Shown: positions 11,250 to 23,244 of the stretch, in pieces
Position numbering within the stretch: the first letter of the stretch is position 1
How the letters are laid out: every line of letters begins with the position of its first letter
Origin: Monodelphis domestica
Lineage: Eukaryota > Chordata > Mammalia > Didelphimorphia > Didelphidae
Assembly: GCF_027887165.1 (NCBI RefSeq)
Contig: NC_077227.1
Coordinates: 71,286,252 to 71,350,251 of the forward strand
DNA: 64,000 nucleotides
Reading direction: 5' to 3'
Notes under the pieces: model-generated
The model's database searches: none
The model's input: only the letters and a program-made list of their open reading frames with translations
Told to the model about the DNA's origin: nothing
Position numbers and translations under genes: made by a program

Positions 11250-11430
11250 TTTTTCATTATGCCCTTTATCTAGGTACCTTTTCTCCTGCCTCCCTTTTCA
11301 GCTTCCTTTTTATGTCTTCTAAGAACTATCATTTTGCTGGTATTTGTATTCCTACAATTTCTTCCATATTCAATGTTTATCACAGTGCCAGGCACATAGT
11401 AAGCACTTAATAAATGCCTGTTGACTTATT
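11250..11430 (+). mobile_element. L2 3' tail
   Basis: Ends CACAGTGCCAGGCACATAGT...AATAAATGCCTGTTGA, the classic L2 end. A shorter similar tail is at 11058-11102. Confidence 0.75.
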
Positions 11431-11799
11431 CATTAACTCTACGCTCCTAAAGTCTCACTCATGAGCCCCTATTGGTGACCTTCCCTTTAATAGTCATCCA
11501 GAAGACACAATTAAGTCAAAAGCAAAGGCATGTACTAAGAAGACAGATCAGAACAGTTGCTTACAAACCCCCTCCCCCCATAAGGTTGGGGTTTACTCTC
11601 TCATATATTCATGCAGTACCCATATATGGAGTGGAAACAAACTTAGAGTAGTGAGGGGTAATCTAGAAAATAAATGTGCCCGAAACAACTTTTACCCCTA
11701 GTACTCCAGGGTCCTGCTATTACTACTTTTCTTCTTGTGGTCTCATTCTGATTTTCCCCAGGTATGTGTCTTTGCCAAATGTGTCCTTCAGCTGGAGAG

Positions 11800-11890
11800 G
11801 GAGGAAACAAGCCTTTATTAAGTGCTTACTATGTGACAGGCACTGTGCTAAGAGCTTTTTAAATATGATCTCATCTGATAATGAATTGGG
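11800..11890 (-). mobile_element. MIR 3' fragment
   Basis: AAGTGCTTACTATGTGACAG ... ATGATCTCATCTGAT, reverse orientation. Confidence 0.6.
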
Positions 11891-12184
11891 CTTCCCAGAT
11901 CTATTCCCTTCAGAGCTCAATTCTTGACCCTCAGGGCTAATTGTCTCAAAGCTAGGCTCAGCTCTCTTCTCTTCCTCCAGATGTCATAGTCCCTGTGTCA
12001 GTTTCCTGCCTTGAATGATGCATTTCTACACAGCTCCCCAGAGAGTCTGGAGAGTATATGTTTCTGTTCCCTGCTATAAATTACTCAACTCCCCACATTA
12101 TTCTCTACCAGATGCTCTCAGTGGCCATGAGAAATCCAAATTCTTCTGACTACATATATAAAGTTATTTTGGCTATCATTACTT

Positions 12185-12325
12185 AATACAACTCTTTCAT
12201 TTTACAGATGAAGAAACTGAAAATCAAGGAAGCCAAATGACCTGGCCATAATAGGTAAAGTAGAGATAGTATTGGTTTTAGAGTCAAACCTCCAAATTCC
12301 ATTTTGGGCCATGCTGCTGTGTCAC
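12185..12325 (-). mobile_element. MIR fragment
   Basis: TCATTTTACAGATGAAGAAA block with diverged core. Confidence 0.65.
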
Positions 12326-12369
12326 CCTCAGGTGAATCATTTGATCTCTCTAGGCCTTGTCGGATCATG

Positions 12370-13710
12370 GACCAAAACCAGAAGGAAGTACAATTGCCAT
12401 CTCAGATCCATCTAAGCTTTAATTTTAATGGTTCCATGACTGACTTCATTCCCCATTATGGTATGTATTTGTGTGTATAGCTTTCCTACTTCATATCCAG
12501 GGAAGAACTGGCTCATCTAATGTTCTTCACAAAAATAGTTGAGACAAATTCTCAGATTGTTAAACCACCACACATAATTAGGGAATGGTGGGCTATTTTA
12601 GTCCAATTCTACTAAAATGGATGAAAATTGATGGTCAATATGACATGATCTTTTGTCTATCATACTATAAGCTAAAAAGTGGGCTTTAGGTGTTATCGGT
12701 ACAATTCACCCAGACTTGCAAAGATATAAGAGTTTTCTTCATCATTCAAGGGATACCCCATCATTTGTACAACATTATACTATGTGTATGGATGTATCCT
12801 GTTTAGACATGAGCTGGATTAAAGGTTGGAAAGGGGGCCTGCATGTGAACTCTAAAGGGGAAGGAAAGGCTTTCTAATGCAAAGTAAACATTTTCTATCT
12901 TCAAAAATGCCTGAGCCTTTGAATAGCTCAATTGCTAGGAAGAGACCAGAAAGAAAACCAACTTGTTCCAGGACATAGACTTATTGAATACCTTCGTCTC
13001 CAATTACTCATAAAACCCTAAAGGAATCTGGGAACTATAACTGAGCAAGAGTAAAGGTGAAGATCCTAATTGAGGGAAGTCAGTTCTTAACTAGAAAAGA
13101 TTGTTTAACAGGGGAATCTAGACTTTTCCGTCTCCTGCCAGGAGATGAAAAAACTTCTCAGCAATCTAATTGGTCCAATCTGAGCAGTTGTCCAGTTGCC
13201 AAGTGATCTACTTGACCCATCCCAGAAGCAAATGAGTCTATTGTAGAATTAGCTCCATAGTTGAGTGATCTGCTTGACCTAACACTAGAAACTGATTTAT
13301 CTTACTGAGCTATTGAACCCTAGAAAAGGCCATCCCAGGTAAGTAGTAGATCAACTCAATTATCATAATACCTGGTTCTTTAGTGAACTTTATGAAGACA
13401 TTTCAGAGATAAAAAGGAACATGAAGGTCCTGAAGTTGTAAGTTATTTTGGTTAATGTGTGCATGTGTGTCTCACTTAGATTATAGTAATTGTCACTTTA
13501 CTCTGTCCCCACCAATGGACTCCATGTATATTTGTGGGATATTGTGGCATAAGTTTCTTTCCCTGGGAAAGAATTCCTTCTTTATGCTAGGAATGAATAC
13601 TTTGCCTCTTATGCCATTTCAATAAATGTCTTTGCTAAGAATTAAATGAGTCTACTCACTGATTATTAGGGAGTCCACTGGTAAGGGTGGCTGTTAAGAA
13701 GGAGCTAACT
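12370..13710. other. Intergenic sequence, nothing recognised
   Basis: AT-leaning, apparently single-copy, without coding signal on either strand. It is one of the longer repeat-poor stretches. Confidence 0.4.

Positions 13711-13752
<42 letters not shown>
13711..13752. repeat. (GT)n microsatellite
   Basis: About 20 uninterrupted GT units. Confidence 0.97.
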
Positions 13753-13753
<1 letters not shown>

Positions 13754-15117
13754 TCAATCCTCTATTTTCTGAGTATTGTAGTTACCCATAGGATTACCCT
13801 TAGAAGTCTGAGAGATGTGGATATCTTCTCATCTGGGGAATTTACCTGCCGGAGTCAGCATGAGTTGGAGAATAAACATAGAGAAGGTGATGCATTGTGG
13901 AGCTCATTCAGGATTTTTAGTTGATTGATTTTTGGATTTGAGGTGGTTTACTAGCAAAATTCTCTACAAATGACTCTCCTAATTGGATACCCTACTTTGA
14001 ATGAATCCAGTAAAGGAAAATTAGCAATTTTTTCTAGACAGTAAATAAGCAATGTGTTTTCTGGTTTTCTTTAGAAGTCAGACCAGTTCCTTTGGGAAAA
14101 TGTACTTGTCCAAATGTTAAATTCTGATATCTGTTTATTACTGCAGAAGCTATAAGAATGGAAGTTGATATGAACAATACAGATGTTGCATTCCTAGGAA
14201 AATACCTACTTTTGGTGTTTTAGAGGCATTCCTATGAGTGGCTACTCTTCTAAATCTTACAAGTCCCCATCAGAGTGCTTCCACTTAACAATCAGTCAGT
14301 AGATTAGTTTTTTTTAGTAAAGGCATTTACTCAAATAGCATAGGAAAAACAGTAGCAATCCCCCCTCCTAATAAACTAGGGTACAACTCCCAAAAATATA
14401 AAAGAATTGTGGGGCATTGTGGGCACTACAGTGGCAATGAGGCATATGTGTATGGCAGCTAACAACTTTAGAACATGATGTTCTTTGTTTTTCTGGAGGC
14501 CTCTCACACAGAGAAGTGGGGACCATGGGTGATAGATAAATCTCTCAGTTGCTCAGCTGGGCTTTCTCCTCCCGGAGAATGATGTTTTAGTGATATGGGT
14601 CAATTTGCTGCTCAATCAGGTCAAGCAGACTCTTGATACCATTAGGTAAATGCTATAAGACCCAAGATGGCTTCCCTATTTGAAACTGAGCTACTCAAGC
14701 CTCAAATCCTTCTTGAGGTGTGGAGTATTTTATGTTCACTTAAAAGGTCTTCTCTTTTCAGTTTTTACCCTTTATGACCTTTGAACTTATTGAATTCTGA
14801 AGTTGGGTACACCCTCACAGCTGTGCTCAGTCTGAAGTTGCATGTATGCTCTTTCCATTGTTTTTTCCCCCCCTAGCTGGGGTAATGACTTTCCTGTGAC
14901 TGCTACTCTATTTGCATGCTATTTCCTTGTAACCAAAGGCATTTTGGCCACTGACCAGCAGAGCAGAAGCTGTGCATTGTCTATGACTACTAAACACAGA
15001 AAAGCCAACTAGTTAATCCACAGATTTATCTGCCTCATTAGCATTATATTCCAACCAACTGAACTTTGGAAAACCTTTCTTTTCATTCCCCTTTTTATGA
15101 CCATTACAAAAACCACA
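13753..15117. other. Intergenic sequence, nothing recognised
   Basis: Repeat-poor sequence after the (GT)n; no exon-like open frame. Confidence 0.4.
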
Positions 15118-15240
15118 TCAAAGACCTGAGTTCTAGTTTTAGTTCTGCCACTGACCCTGCATGATCCTGAGCATCTAATTAATTGTTTTGGACATTAATT
15201 TCTTCACTTAGGGATGATCCTAAAGACTCCTTTGTGTGCG
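15118..15240 (+). mobile_element. MIR fragment
   Basis: AAAGACCTGAGTTCTAGTTT through TTAATTTCTTCACTTAGGGA. Confidence 0.6.
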
Positions 15241-15424
15241 GATATTTTATAATTCTAACCTCATTTGAATAAAGCTTTCAAATCTTATTGCTGGTGGGGC
15301 TACGTGATTTGTAGCTTTCCTGGTTGTCTGTGGGCACCATCTTGGTTTGTTAACCCTTTATTAGATTTCTAATAGGAAAAAGCAGACTCATCTTTGAGTA
15401 CCAAAAGCATTTACTAGGAGATCA

Positions 15425-15660
15425 AATCAACCAATTAATAAACATTTAGTAAGGGTCTACCATGTGCCAGTCACTATGTTAAGGTTTGAGGATATAAAAA
15501 AGGGTAAAAAGAAAGTCCCTAACCTCAAAGAGCTTACAACCTAATGAGGAGACAACATGCAAATAAATACATACAAAGTAAGTTATATGCAGGAAAAATA
15601 GCATTGAATATGAGCTTGAAGTTTTACAATAAGTATTGGAAACTTCTGGTGTGGGAATTC
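15425..15660 (+). repeat. Ancient dispersed repeat ('catgtgccag...cctcaaagagctta' family), 5' part
   Basis: Motifs CATGTGCCAGTCACTATG and CCTCAAAGAGCTTACAACC recur at 26.6, 34.3, 54.9, 59.8 and 62.9 kb. I could not name the family. Confidence 0.65.
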
Positions 15661-15964
15661 CTTTGAATAAGGCAGATCCCAATCTATCTCTAACTCTGTG
15701 GATAAATCTTAGGGAATTGTCTAAGATTAAATGACTTTGCTAGGGTCATACTCTGGTAAGATTAAAACAGGATTTGAATGTAGGTCTTCCTGATTTTAAA
15801 CTTAGTACTTATTTCTAGAGATGTGTCAGGGTCAATCCCATTTGAAAGGACTTGAAGAGGTTTGTTTTTGCTTTTGGAATATCTGCTATATATAGGCTCA
15901 TTTCTTGGAGTACTGATAATTTTCCAATGATAGATGAACAATAAATGTTTGTATGTCTCCATAT

Positions 15965-16185
15965 ACTTTCACATATGATCTCATTTCATCCTCACAGTAT
16001 TTACTGTGAGACAGATGCTATTATTATCCCCATTTTACTCATTATCCTCAGTTAAGGAAACTGAGGCAAATGAAGATTAAGTGACTTGCTATATAGCTAA
16101 TGAGTGTGTGATGCAGGATTTGACCATAATCTTGAATCCAAGTCTAATCCATTATCTATTATACTATACAACCTAGCTGCTGCTA
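15965..16185 (-). mobile_element. MIR (Ther-1), full length
   Basis: From ATGATCTCATTTCATCCTCA through AAGGAAACTGAGGCAAATGA to CAACCTAGCTGCT. Another minus MIR fragment lies at 15710-15815. Confidence 0.8.
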
Positions 16186-16188
16186 ATG

Positions 16189-16189
16189 T

Positions 16190-16252
<63 letters not shown>

Positions 16253-16323
16253 GTCTCTCTCTGTCTCTGTCTCTCTGTCTCTCTCTGTCTCTGTCTCTCT
16301 GTCTCTCTGTCTCTCTGTCTCTC

Positions 16324-16361
<38 letters not shown>

Positions 16362-16375
16362 ACACACACATACAT
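16189..16375. repeat. (CT)n/(CTCTGT)n then (CA)n compound microsatellite
   Basis: About 158 bases of CT with interspersed CTGT units, then about 28 bases of CA with TACA interruptions. It adjoins the end of a minus-strand MIR. Confidence 0.97.
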
Positions 16376-16439
16376 TTGACCCATGTCATATGGTTATTTA
16401 CTCAATAGCCAAAATCCTGCTGTATCTATCTTGAGAATA

Positions 16440-17415
16440 TCCCTCAGATCTGACTTCTTCTTTCTTCTCACATAGCCACCATCTTAGTTCAAGTTCTTAT
16501 CAGTTTTCTCCTGTCTTACAGCAACAGCCTCCCAGCTGGATGGCCTCTCTGCCACAAATCTCTCACCTTTCTAGTCCATCCAACAATTTTTTGCCAAAGT
16601 AATTCTCCTTAAGCACATTTCTAACCATGTGACTCCCCACTCAACCTACTTCAATGACTTCCTCTTGGATAAAATCTGAAGTCCTCAATTTAACTTTTAA
16701 AACACTCTCCAGTCTGCTTCCAACCTATCTTTCCAGTCTTAATGGATGTTATGGCTCTCACACTCTTCGGACTAGTCACACTCACCTTCTCACTATTCTT
16801 CATTCCTGAAATTCCATCTCTGTTCTTGGCCCATTTGTATATTTCCCCTTGCTCAGAATACACTTGACCCTTAACTCCACTTCACAGAATGCCTTTCTTT
16901 AAGATGCATCTGAAGCACCATATTTTTTAAACTCTTACCTTCTGTCTTAGAATTATTACTAAGTATTGGTTCCAAAGTGGAAGATGGGAAAGGACTGGGC
17001 ATTTGGGGCTAAGTGACTTGTTCAGGGTCACAAAGCTAGGAAGTGTCTGAGGCTAGGTTTGAACCCAGGAGCTCCTGACTCCAGGTGTATTTCTCTATCT
17101 ACTGAGCCCCTTAGTGGTCCCTGAAACACCATCTTTTGCACAAAGTCTTCCTTGGTCCCCCCAACTCCCAATATCCCCCCTCCCAAATTACCTTATTTTA
17201 AATACCTTGTATACACAGTATTTGTATTTATTAACTTTATATTCATACTGTTTTAATTTTTATAGGTTCTGTGTACCTATCCCATTAGAACATAAGTTCT
17301 AATGAACTTATGTTCATTATATGTAGGGATTGTTTCATTCATTGTTTTTATATTCCCAGTGCTGAAAACAGTACTGGCACATAGTAGGCACTCAATAAAT
17401 ACTTGTTGTTGATCA
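16440..17415 (+). mobile_element. L2 LINE 3' region with SINE insertion
   Basis: CATGTGACTCCCCACTCAAC, TTGGATAAAATCTGAAGTCC and the tail CTGGCACATAGTAGGCACTC...AATAAATACTTGTTG. It is split by the SINE at 16925-17120. The open frames are decayed L2. Confidence 0.82.
16925..17120 (-). mobile_element. MAR1-type SINE inside L2
   Basis: AACTCTTACCTTCTGTCTTA to TACTGAGCCCCTTAGTGG. L2 sequence repeats its last bases (GAAGCACCAT / GAAACACCAT) on both sides, giving a probable target duplication. Confidence 0.9.
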
Positions 17416-17495
17416 GTGCTCAGTCACTTAACTCCAGTTGCTTAGCTCTTACCACTTTTCTGCCTTAGAATCAATACAAAGTCAGGGGTTAAAAA
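17415..17495 (+). mobile_element. MAR1-type SINE tail fragment at the L2 end
   Basis: CAGTCACTTAACTCCAGTTG and TTCTGCCTTAGAATCAATAC, then CAGGGGTTAAAAAA, followed by repeated L2-end sequence TACTTGTTGATTGA, so it inserted within the L2 tail. Confidence 0.8.
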
Positions 17496-17499
17496 ATAC

Positions 17500-18535
17500 T
17501 TGTTGATTGAAATACATTTAAAGACATGTGTAAATTTAGATCTATGTCTTCTTCTCTCTCCTCAACCCCCATCATTCATTTCCCCTTTGACTAGAGGAAG
17601 ACTGTCAACTTCAGAGGACCAGAAAATTTGGACTTTTTTCCACTAGTATCCTAGCAGTGTCCTAATGTCACAGCCCACAAATGGAGGTCAAGACAGACCG
17701 GAGGCCATAAGGAAAGGCAGATTGGAGATCTACATGGAATTTAACCAAGAAACCACCCCATACCTAAGGGGAGACAAAGTCTTCCCAGAAACCAGGAACC
17801 TTTGCCGCTTTCTAAAGCTCACTTTCTCCTGAAATCTGTATGGGTGGAAGGAGAATGTGTCATAGATGTTTGCTATTTTGTGCCAATTGTTTTTTACCAT
17901 AGTATTATAGTAAAAAAAATTATAGTATATTAAAAAAATTTCTAAAATGTAATGAGTCTGGCTAACTTATTTCAATTGATAATCAAGGGAGGAGGCATAT
18001 AGCAGGAGGAGTTTGTGAGATGCAGTATTAGAAGAATACCCTCTAGCCTTTCAGAGCTACCCCCAGAGCTCTGAGGAGACAGTCACCACCCTAGAGGGAC
18101 CCAGGCTGCTGGCCCAGGTGTCTGTTGGAAGAGTACTTCAGATTCTTTATTGTATTACACTTGTGGAATAGCTGTCTCAAGGCTGTACGGTTAGTCATGC
18201 TGGTAGCAACCTCTGGCCAATGAATTGGAGAGCAAAAATACTTGGGTGGTATTCCCCTCTGGACAAATAAAAATATTTGAATATTATAATGTTACCCAAT
18301 TCAGCTGGTTTCCTTTAACTTTTCCCTTAGCTCATCTAGAAAATAGTGTCAAGGATATTCATTCTATTCTTTACTTTCCCCTCTGAGGCTCCATATGACC
18401 TTCTATGTCTTAAACCTTCTGAGATAACAAAATATCTGTCATGTCATAGGGTCTAGGACAGCATTTCTTAGTTATAAAGAGGCATCTACTGCACTCTTTT
18501 GTTATGTTCCTAATCTAGTCCCTGTTTTTGTTTTT
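17500..18535. other. Intergenic sequence, nothing recognised
   Basis: Includes an A/T-rich patch (about 17900-17945); no exon-like frame. Confidence 0.4.
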
Positions 18536-18715
18536 AGAATCAAAGATTAGATCTAAAAGGGACCTTATTAGGTCATCTAATCCAACTCCCTCATTTTGGA
18601 GGTGGGGAAATTGAGGCTCAGAGATGTTTTATCACTTACTCAAGGTTGCACAGGTTTTAAGTGGCATAGTCAGGATTTTTAACCCAAGTCAGTACTTTCC
18701 CTACTACATAATGAT
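18536..18715 (-). mobile_element. MIR3-type CORE-SINE
   Basis: GGTCATCTAATCCAACTCCC, GGGGAAATTGAGGCTCAGAG and CAAGGTTGCACAGG in the usual order. Confidence 0.75.
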
Positions 18716-18779
18716 ACCGTGAGTGATAACGATTGATACATTCCTTTAGGTATGACTGTTTTCAACCCTTTCCCAGAGG

Positions 18780-19560
18780 GGAGACTCTTAATCTTATTTG
18801 TATCTTGGACTCCTTTGGTAGTGTTGTGAAAGCTAGGGAGCCCTTCTCTGAATAAAGTTTTGTTGCCAAATTCATAATGGATGAAAAAGCTGGGTTTTAG
18901 TTATTTATTGCTAAAAAGACTCGGTCTTCTCCCTCCTTCCTCCTTCACTGCCCTCTTTCCCCTTTCCTGTCCAGAATCATAGCTCTGGGATTTCTTTGAC
19001 GAATTCTGGTGAACATTCTTTTCGTTCTGTTGGTTTAACCAATCAGTGGAATGGTAAGATCTGTGTCTTGCACATGTCAATAAGACCCAAGGTCATTTGT
19101 TCCTTCAGCCTCAAGGCTGTGCTCTTTTGGGGTAACCTCTATATTATCGCATGTTCAGGATGACAAGGCAGGAGGCTGGGAAGCTGTCTGGGGGCATTAG
19201 AAGACACACATTCTTAGGCTTCTCATAATCATGAGAATAATTCAAGCTCTAAGACTGTCATCCCAGTCTCAACTCTCACTGGTCAGGCTAGTCAAGCTCC
19301 TCTAGGGGTCTTCAAGGTGATAGATCTCCAAATTAGAAAACAACAGCAGACCCCAAGAGCCCAAGCTCAAGCCCGAGCCCAAGATCCTCGTCAGCTCTGG
19401 GCTCTGGAGCAAATCCTTTCCTCAAATAGGAAAGTGGTCTCAGTAGGTTCATTTCATGAGGATATAATTTGATCTAGGTCCAAGTTTATTTCTGATTGGC
19501 CCATTAGAATTATAGGCGAAGTGCTACAGCATCTCATCCCTTTGATCCCTGCAGAATCCG
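18780..19560. other. Mostly unique intergenic sequence
   Basis: 18785-18890 (TTGGACTCCTTTGGTAGTGT) resembles a dispersed repeat I could not name. The rest looks single copy, with a short GAGCCCAAG-type imperfect repeat near 19355. Confidence 0.35.
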
Positions 19561-19571
19561 CTGCCAACAAG

Positions 19572-19572
<1 letters not shown>

Positions 19573-19622
<50 letters not shown>
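19573..19622. repeat. (CA)n microsatellite
   Basis: About 24 uninterrupted CA units. Confidence 0.97.
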
Positions 19623-19623
<1 letters not shown>

Positions 19624-20490
19624 AGTTAAAGAGAAATGCTTCATTGGCATGGTGTGGTAAAGGCCTGACATCTCTGCTCCAAGTACAAGCCAGTATTCAG
19701 ATTGCTGGGACATTAATCAAATACCTTCACTTATTTCATTTGTCAACATGCTCACAAGCATTTTCGACCAGGCGTTAAGCACGCTTATGTGGAATGACAG
19801 CCATCAAAAGCTGTGTGGGCTGGCAGAGGTGACAGGATCGTGCGTACAGATCCCCGTCTCTGGTTCACTGCTCTGACTGCTGGGAGAGCATCCATCTCCC
19901 TGCACAGGGGCGGCTTAGCTAGGCAGGCCATGCTGGGCTTTGAGCTCAGAGGTGTGGGAGGGAAAAAGGCAATCGTGTTAGCAGCTTGGCTGGAGAAGAG
20001 CTGCAGTCCCCGAGGCCCCAGAAATCTTTAAGGAGCCATGGATTAAATGCATGGGGTGGGGAGTGGGACCGGCACACTGGACATTCTCACTTCCTTGTTT
20101 TGTGAATTCCATGGAAGGAGACCCATATTTATTTTAGTCAAATTCACGACACGATTGATTTCCATTTTGGTGTGTCTTCATATGTCCCTTAATGTAATTC
20201 CTCCCCCCAAACAAACCACCCCTTCTTTTCACTTCCAGATGAGGATATGGTTATCTAAGGAGTTAATGAGGTTCACAATCTCAGTCATTCTTGACTGTTG
20301 CCCTCAGTCACTCCCTGATCTTTCTCTCTCTATCCCCTTGATGTGCAATGTTGCCAAGTCTTGTTCCTTTGACTTTTTAAAAGTAATAATTTATTAGGAT
20401 AAATATCTCTTATATTAGGGGTGTTTATTGAGTAATGCAAGGTAATTTATAGGGGAAATCTCTTGAATCTCCACCTTTCTTTCCACTTTC
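19623..20490. other. Unique intergenic sequence of higher GC content
   Basis: No repeat recognised. 19800-20060 is more GC-rich than its flanks and contains some CpG but has no splice-bounded open frame. Confidence 0.4.
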
Positions 20491-20494
20491 ACAG

Positions 20495-20800
20495 CCATGA
20501 CCTTAGTTCAAGCCTTCTTCATCCCTCATCTAGACTATCACTAACTACCTGATTGGTTTCTCACCTTCCATCCTCTCCTCTTTCTAATTCATTCTCCACA
20601 TAGCTGCCCAAATTATCTTCCTAAAGCATAAGTTCAACTATGTTACTCCTCTATTCAAGAACCTTCAATGGTTCCATCTTTCCTCTAGGATAAAACACCA
20701 GCTCCTCAACTTGGAATTTAAAGTCCTCCATAACAACCTGAGTAGTCCTAGCTGCTCAGAAATTATTCCTCTTTTCTCAGTCCTCAAAATTCCTTTTTCT
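20495..20800 (+). mobile_element. L2 LINE fragment
   Basis: TGACCTTAGTTCAAGCCTTC, CAGCTGCCC-like CATAGCTGCCCAAATTATCT and TAGGATAAAACACCAGCTCC. Confidence 0.75.
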
Positions 20801-21003
20801 TTTTTTTTTAAAACCCTGACCTTCCGTTTTAGAATTAATACTGTGTATTGGCTCTAAGGCAGAAGAGTGATAAGGGCTAGGCAATGGGGGTTAAGTGACT
20901 TGCCCAGGGTCACACAGCTAGGAAGTGTCCAAGGCCAGATTTGAACCCAGGACCTCCCATCTCTGGACCTGGCTCTCAATCCACTGAGCCACCCAGCTGC
21001 CCC
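20801..21003 (-). mobile_element. MAR1-type SINE, full length, with target-site duplication
   Basis: Well preserved. CAAAATTCCTTTTTCT (20785-20800) recurs with one change at 21004-21019, showing insertion into the L2. Confidence 0.93.
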
Positions 21004-21251
21004 CAAAATTCCCTTTTCTGCAAGACAGTAGACCTTAAAGTTTAACCAAGTCTGGGATTTCCTTATCAATTTTTTTTTTTCAGATTAGGGAACTGAGATA
21101 GAGATAGGTTAAGTGTCCTGCTTAGCTTGTAAAGGCACACAAGTATGAAGTGTCATGACTTGCTTTTAGAAAGAAAAAGAGTTCAGCAACTGTAACACTT
21201 TCTAATAGTGTGAGTGGTAATCTGGTTTAATGTGTTCTCTCTCAGGTTTCC

Positions 21252-21465
21252 AGGTAGCTATAGTATAGTAGAAATATATTAGAATTAGAATCAGAAGACT
21301 TGAGTTTGAATCATTTCAGTATGTCTTTGGATAAGTCATTTAACCGTAGTAAATGTCTGTTTTCCCATATTTTTTATATACAAAGATGGCAATATTTTTT
21401 ACTATCTATTGATAATTCATGTTTCTATAGCTGTTTAAAGTTTGCAAAGCCCTTTGCCTGACAAG
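21252..21465 (+). mobile_element. MIR element
   Basis: GACTTGAGTTTGAATCATTT core and TTTAAAGTTTGCAAAGCCCT end. Confidence 0.65.
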
Positions 21466-21984
21466 GTTGTTGGAAGGAAGAGCCCAAACAAATGTCTATT
21501 ATTATTTGCATCTTAAAAGAGTTTGCCTTGTAAATCCACAGCAACTAGCTTTTAATTGGGGGACTAGAAGGGACTTAGTAGAGATCAAATTGGTCTTGCC
21601 AATGGTAGGATATCTAATGTCTTTATGTTTCATCCTTCCATTTAGTCTTACAGACAGCTTTTTGCAGAAAACTTCCTGCTAGAACTTTAAGAAATACTGA
21701 ATATACTTATTCCTTCCCTTCCTATTAAACTCTTTGTAATTGTAGACAAACACTTGTTGCTGAAAATGAGTGACTCAGCCTAACAGAGATCCCTTTCTTT
21801 CTTTCCAGTGGCATAAACCAAATCAGAGTCTCAATTTGTGGGAAGGACGGGCAAAAAAAAGATGCACCTTATTTCCTGGAGATCAGATTTATGTGGAATA
21901 ATTTAAACTTTCATTTGCCCTCAAACATATAAGGAATATGTATCCCTAAATATCTACTATTATGTATTATTATAATTATATTAT

Positions 21985-22232
21985 AGAGCAGCTAGGTGGC
22001 ATAATAGATAGAGTGACAGACCTGGAGTCAGGAAGACACATCTTCGTGAGTTGAAATATGGCCTCAGATACTTTCTGGTTGTGTGACCCTGGGCAAGTCA
22101 CTTAACCCTGTTTGCTTCAGTTCCTCACTTGTGAAATGAGCTGGAGAAGGAAATGGTAAGCCACTCAAGTAACTTTGCCTAGAAAACCTCAAATGGGGTC
22201 ACGTAGAGTCTGACACAACTGAAAAACTACTG
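21985..22232 (+). mobile_element. SINE1/WSINE1-type SINE, full length
   Basis: AGCAGCTAGGTGGCATAATA to CAAATGGGGTCACGTAGAGT; flanked by TATAATTATA-like A/T sequence. Confidence 0.94.
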
Positions 22233-22344
22233 AAGATAATTATACTATACATGTAATTATATCAACATATTATTATATATTAAAATGTAATTAAACAAAG
22301 AATCCTTACACTTAAAAAAAATTAACATCCTACAGTACAAAAGG

Positions 22345-22532
22345 AAAAATCATGGATTTAGAGCTGGATGAGACTTAAAGGTTCTCATCTAGTCCTCATC
22401 CTTTCAATTTTACAGATGAGGAACCAGACTTAGTAAGATATGTTCTATCTGGGTTACATAAGTAGCATCTGAGGGAGGATCTGAACTCAGATCTTTGGGA
22501 CTCCAGGTTCAATCTTACCCACTATGACTGTT
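22345..22532 (-). mobile_element. MIR3-type CORE-SINE
   Basis: AAATCATGGATTTAGAGCTG, TTTTACAGATGAGGAACC, GATCTGAACTCAGATCTTTG. Confidence 0.78.
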
Positions 22533-22597
22533 TTGAAAATCTAACATTGTTTTAAAATTTTCAACTCGCTCAATTTTAATATTATTGTTCTTACTTG

Positions 22598-22715
22598 AGA
22601 CAGTATAGTGCAGTAGAAAGAGTGCTGGCTATCTGGAGTCTGCTAAACCCTGGGTTTGGATTCCACCTTTGATGTTTACTAACTGTGTGACTATGGGAAA
22701 TTGACTTCATTTTTC
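22598..22715 (+). mobile_element. MIR fragment
   Basis: CAGTAGAAAGAGTGCTGGCT and AACTGTGTGACTATGGGAAA. Confidence 0.65.
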
Positions 22716-23039
22716 GGAGTCCAATGGCAAAGTGAAAGTCCTGATGACTGGTGACGGCTGGGTGGCCTTGGTGCCTTCACTGTCTGACCTAGCTCTTGCT
22801 TCGACAACCTTCATGGTCTTTGGAACCAACTGTTCTCATTTGCCTGTTGAATGGAAAATTCTTTCTTTTGGGTTTTTATTCTGATTAACAAGGCAAAACT
22901 CAGGACAAAGAAAATTAAAAGGAGTTTATTAAAATACATGAAGAAAGTAGGATCTTGAAAGGCTAATCACTGGGGATCAGCAAGTTCTCAAGGTACAACC
23001 AGTTTATAATGGTAACTTTTGGTGATAAAGATAATTCTT

Positions 23040-23240
23040 TTTTAAACCCTTACCTTCCATCTTTGAATCAATGCTGTATATTAATTCCAAGGCAGAAGAG
23101 TGGTAAGGGCTAGGCAATTGAGGTTAAGTGACTTGCTCAGGGTCACACAGCTAGGAAGTGTCTAAGATCACATTTGAACCCAGGACCTCCCATTTCTGGG
23201 CTTGGCTCTCAATTCACTGAGCCACCCAGCTAGCTACCCC
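23040..23240 (-). mobile_element. MAR1-type SINE, full length
   Basis: ACCCTTACCTTCCATCTTTG to GAGCCACCCAGCTAGCTACC. The flanks read AAAGATAATTCT and AAAGACAATTCTGATAA, a likely target duplication. Confidence 0.93.
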
Positions 23241-23244
23241 AAAG

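Noticed and set aside
16104-16434. Ser/Leu-repeat and Arg/Glu-repeat open frames
   Set aside because: Translations of a CT microsatellite.
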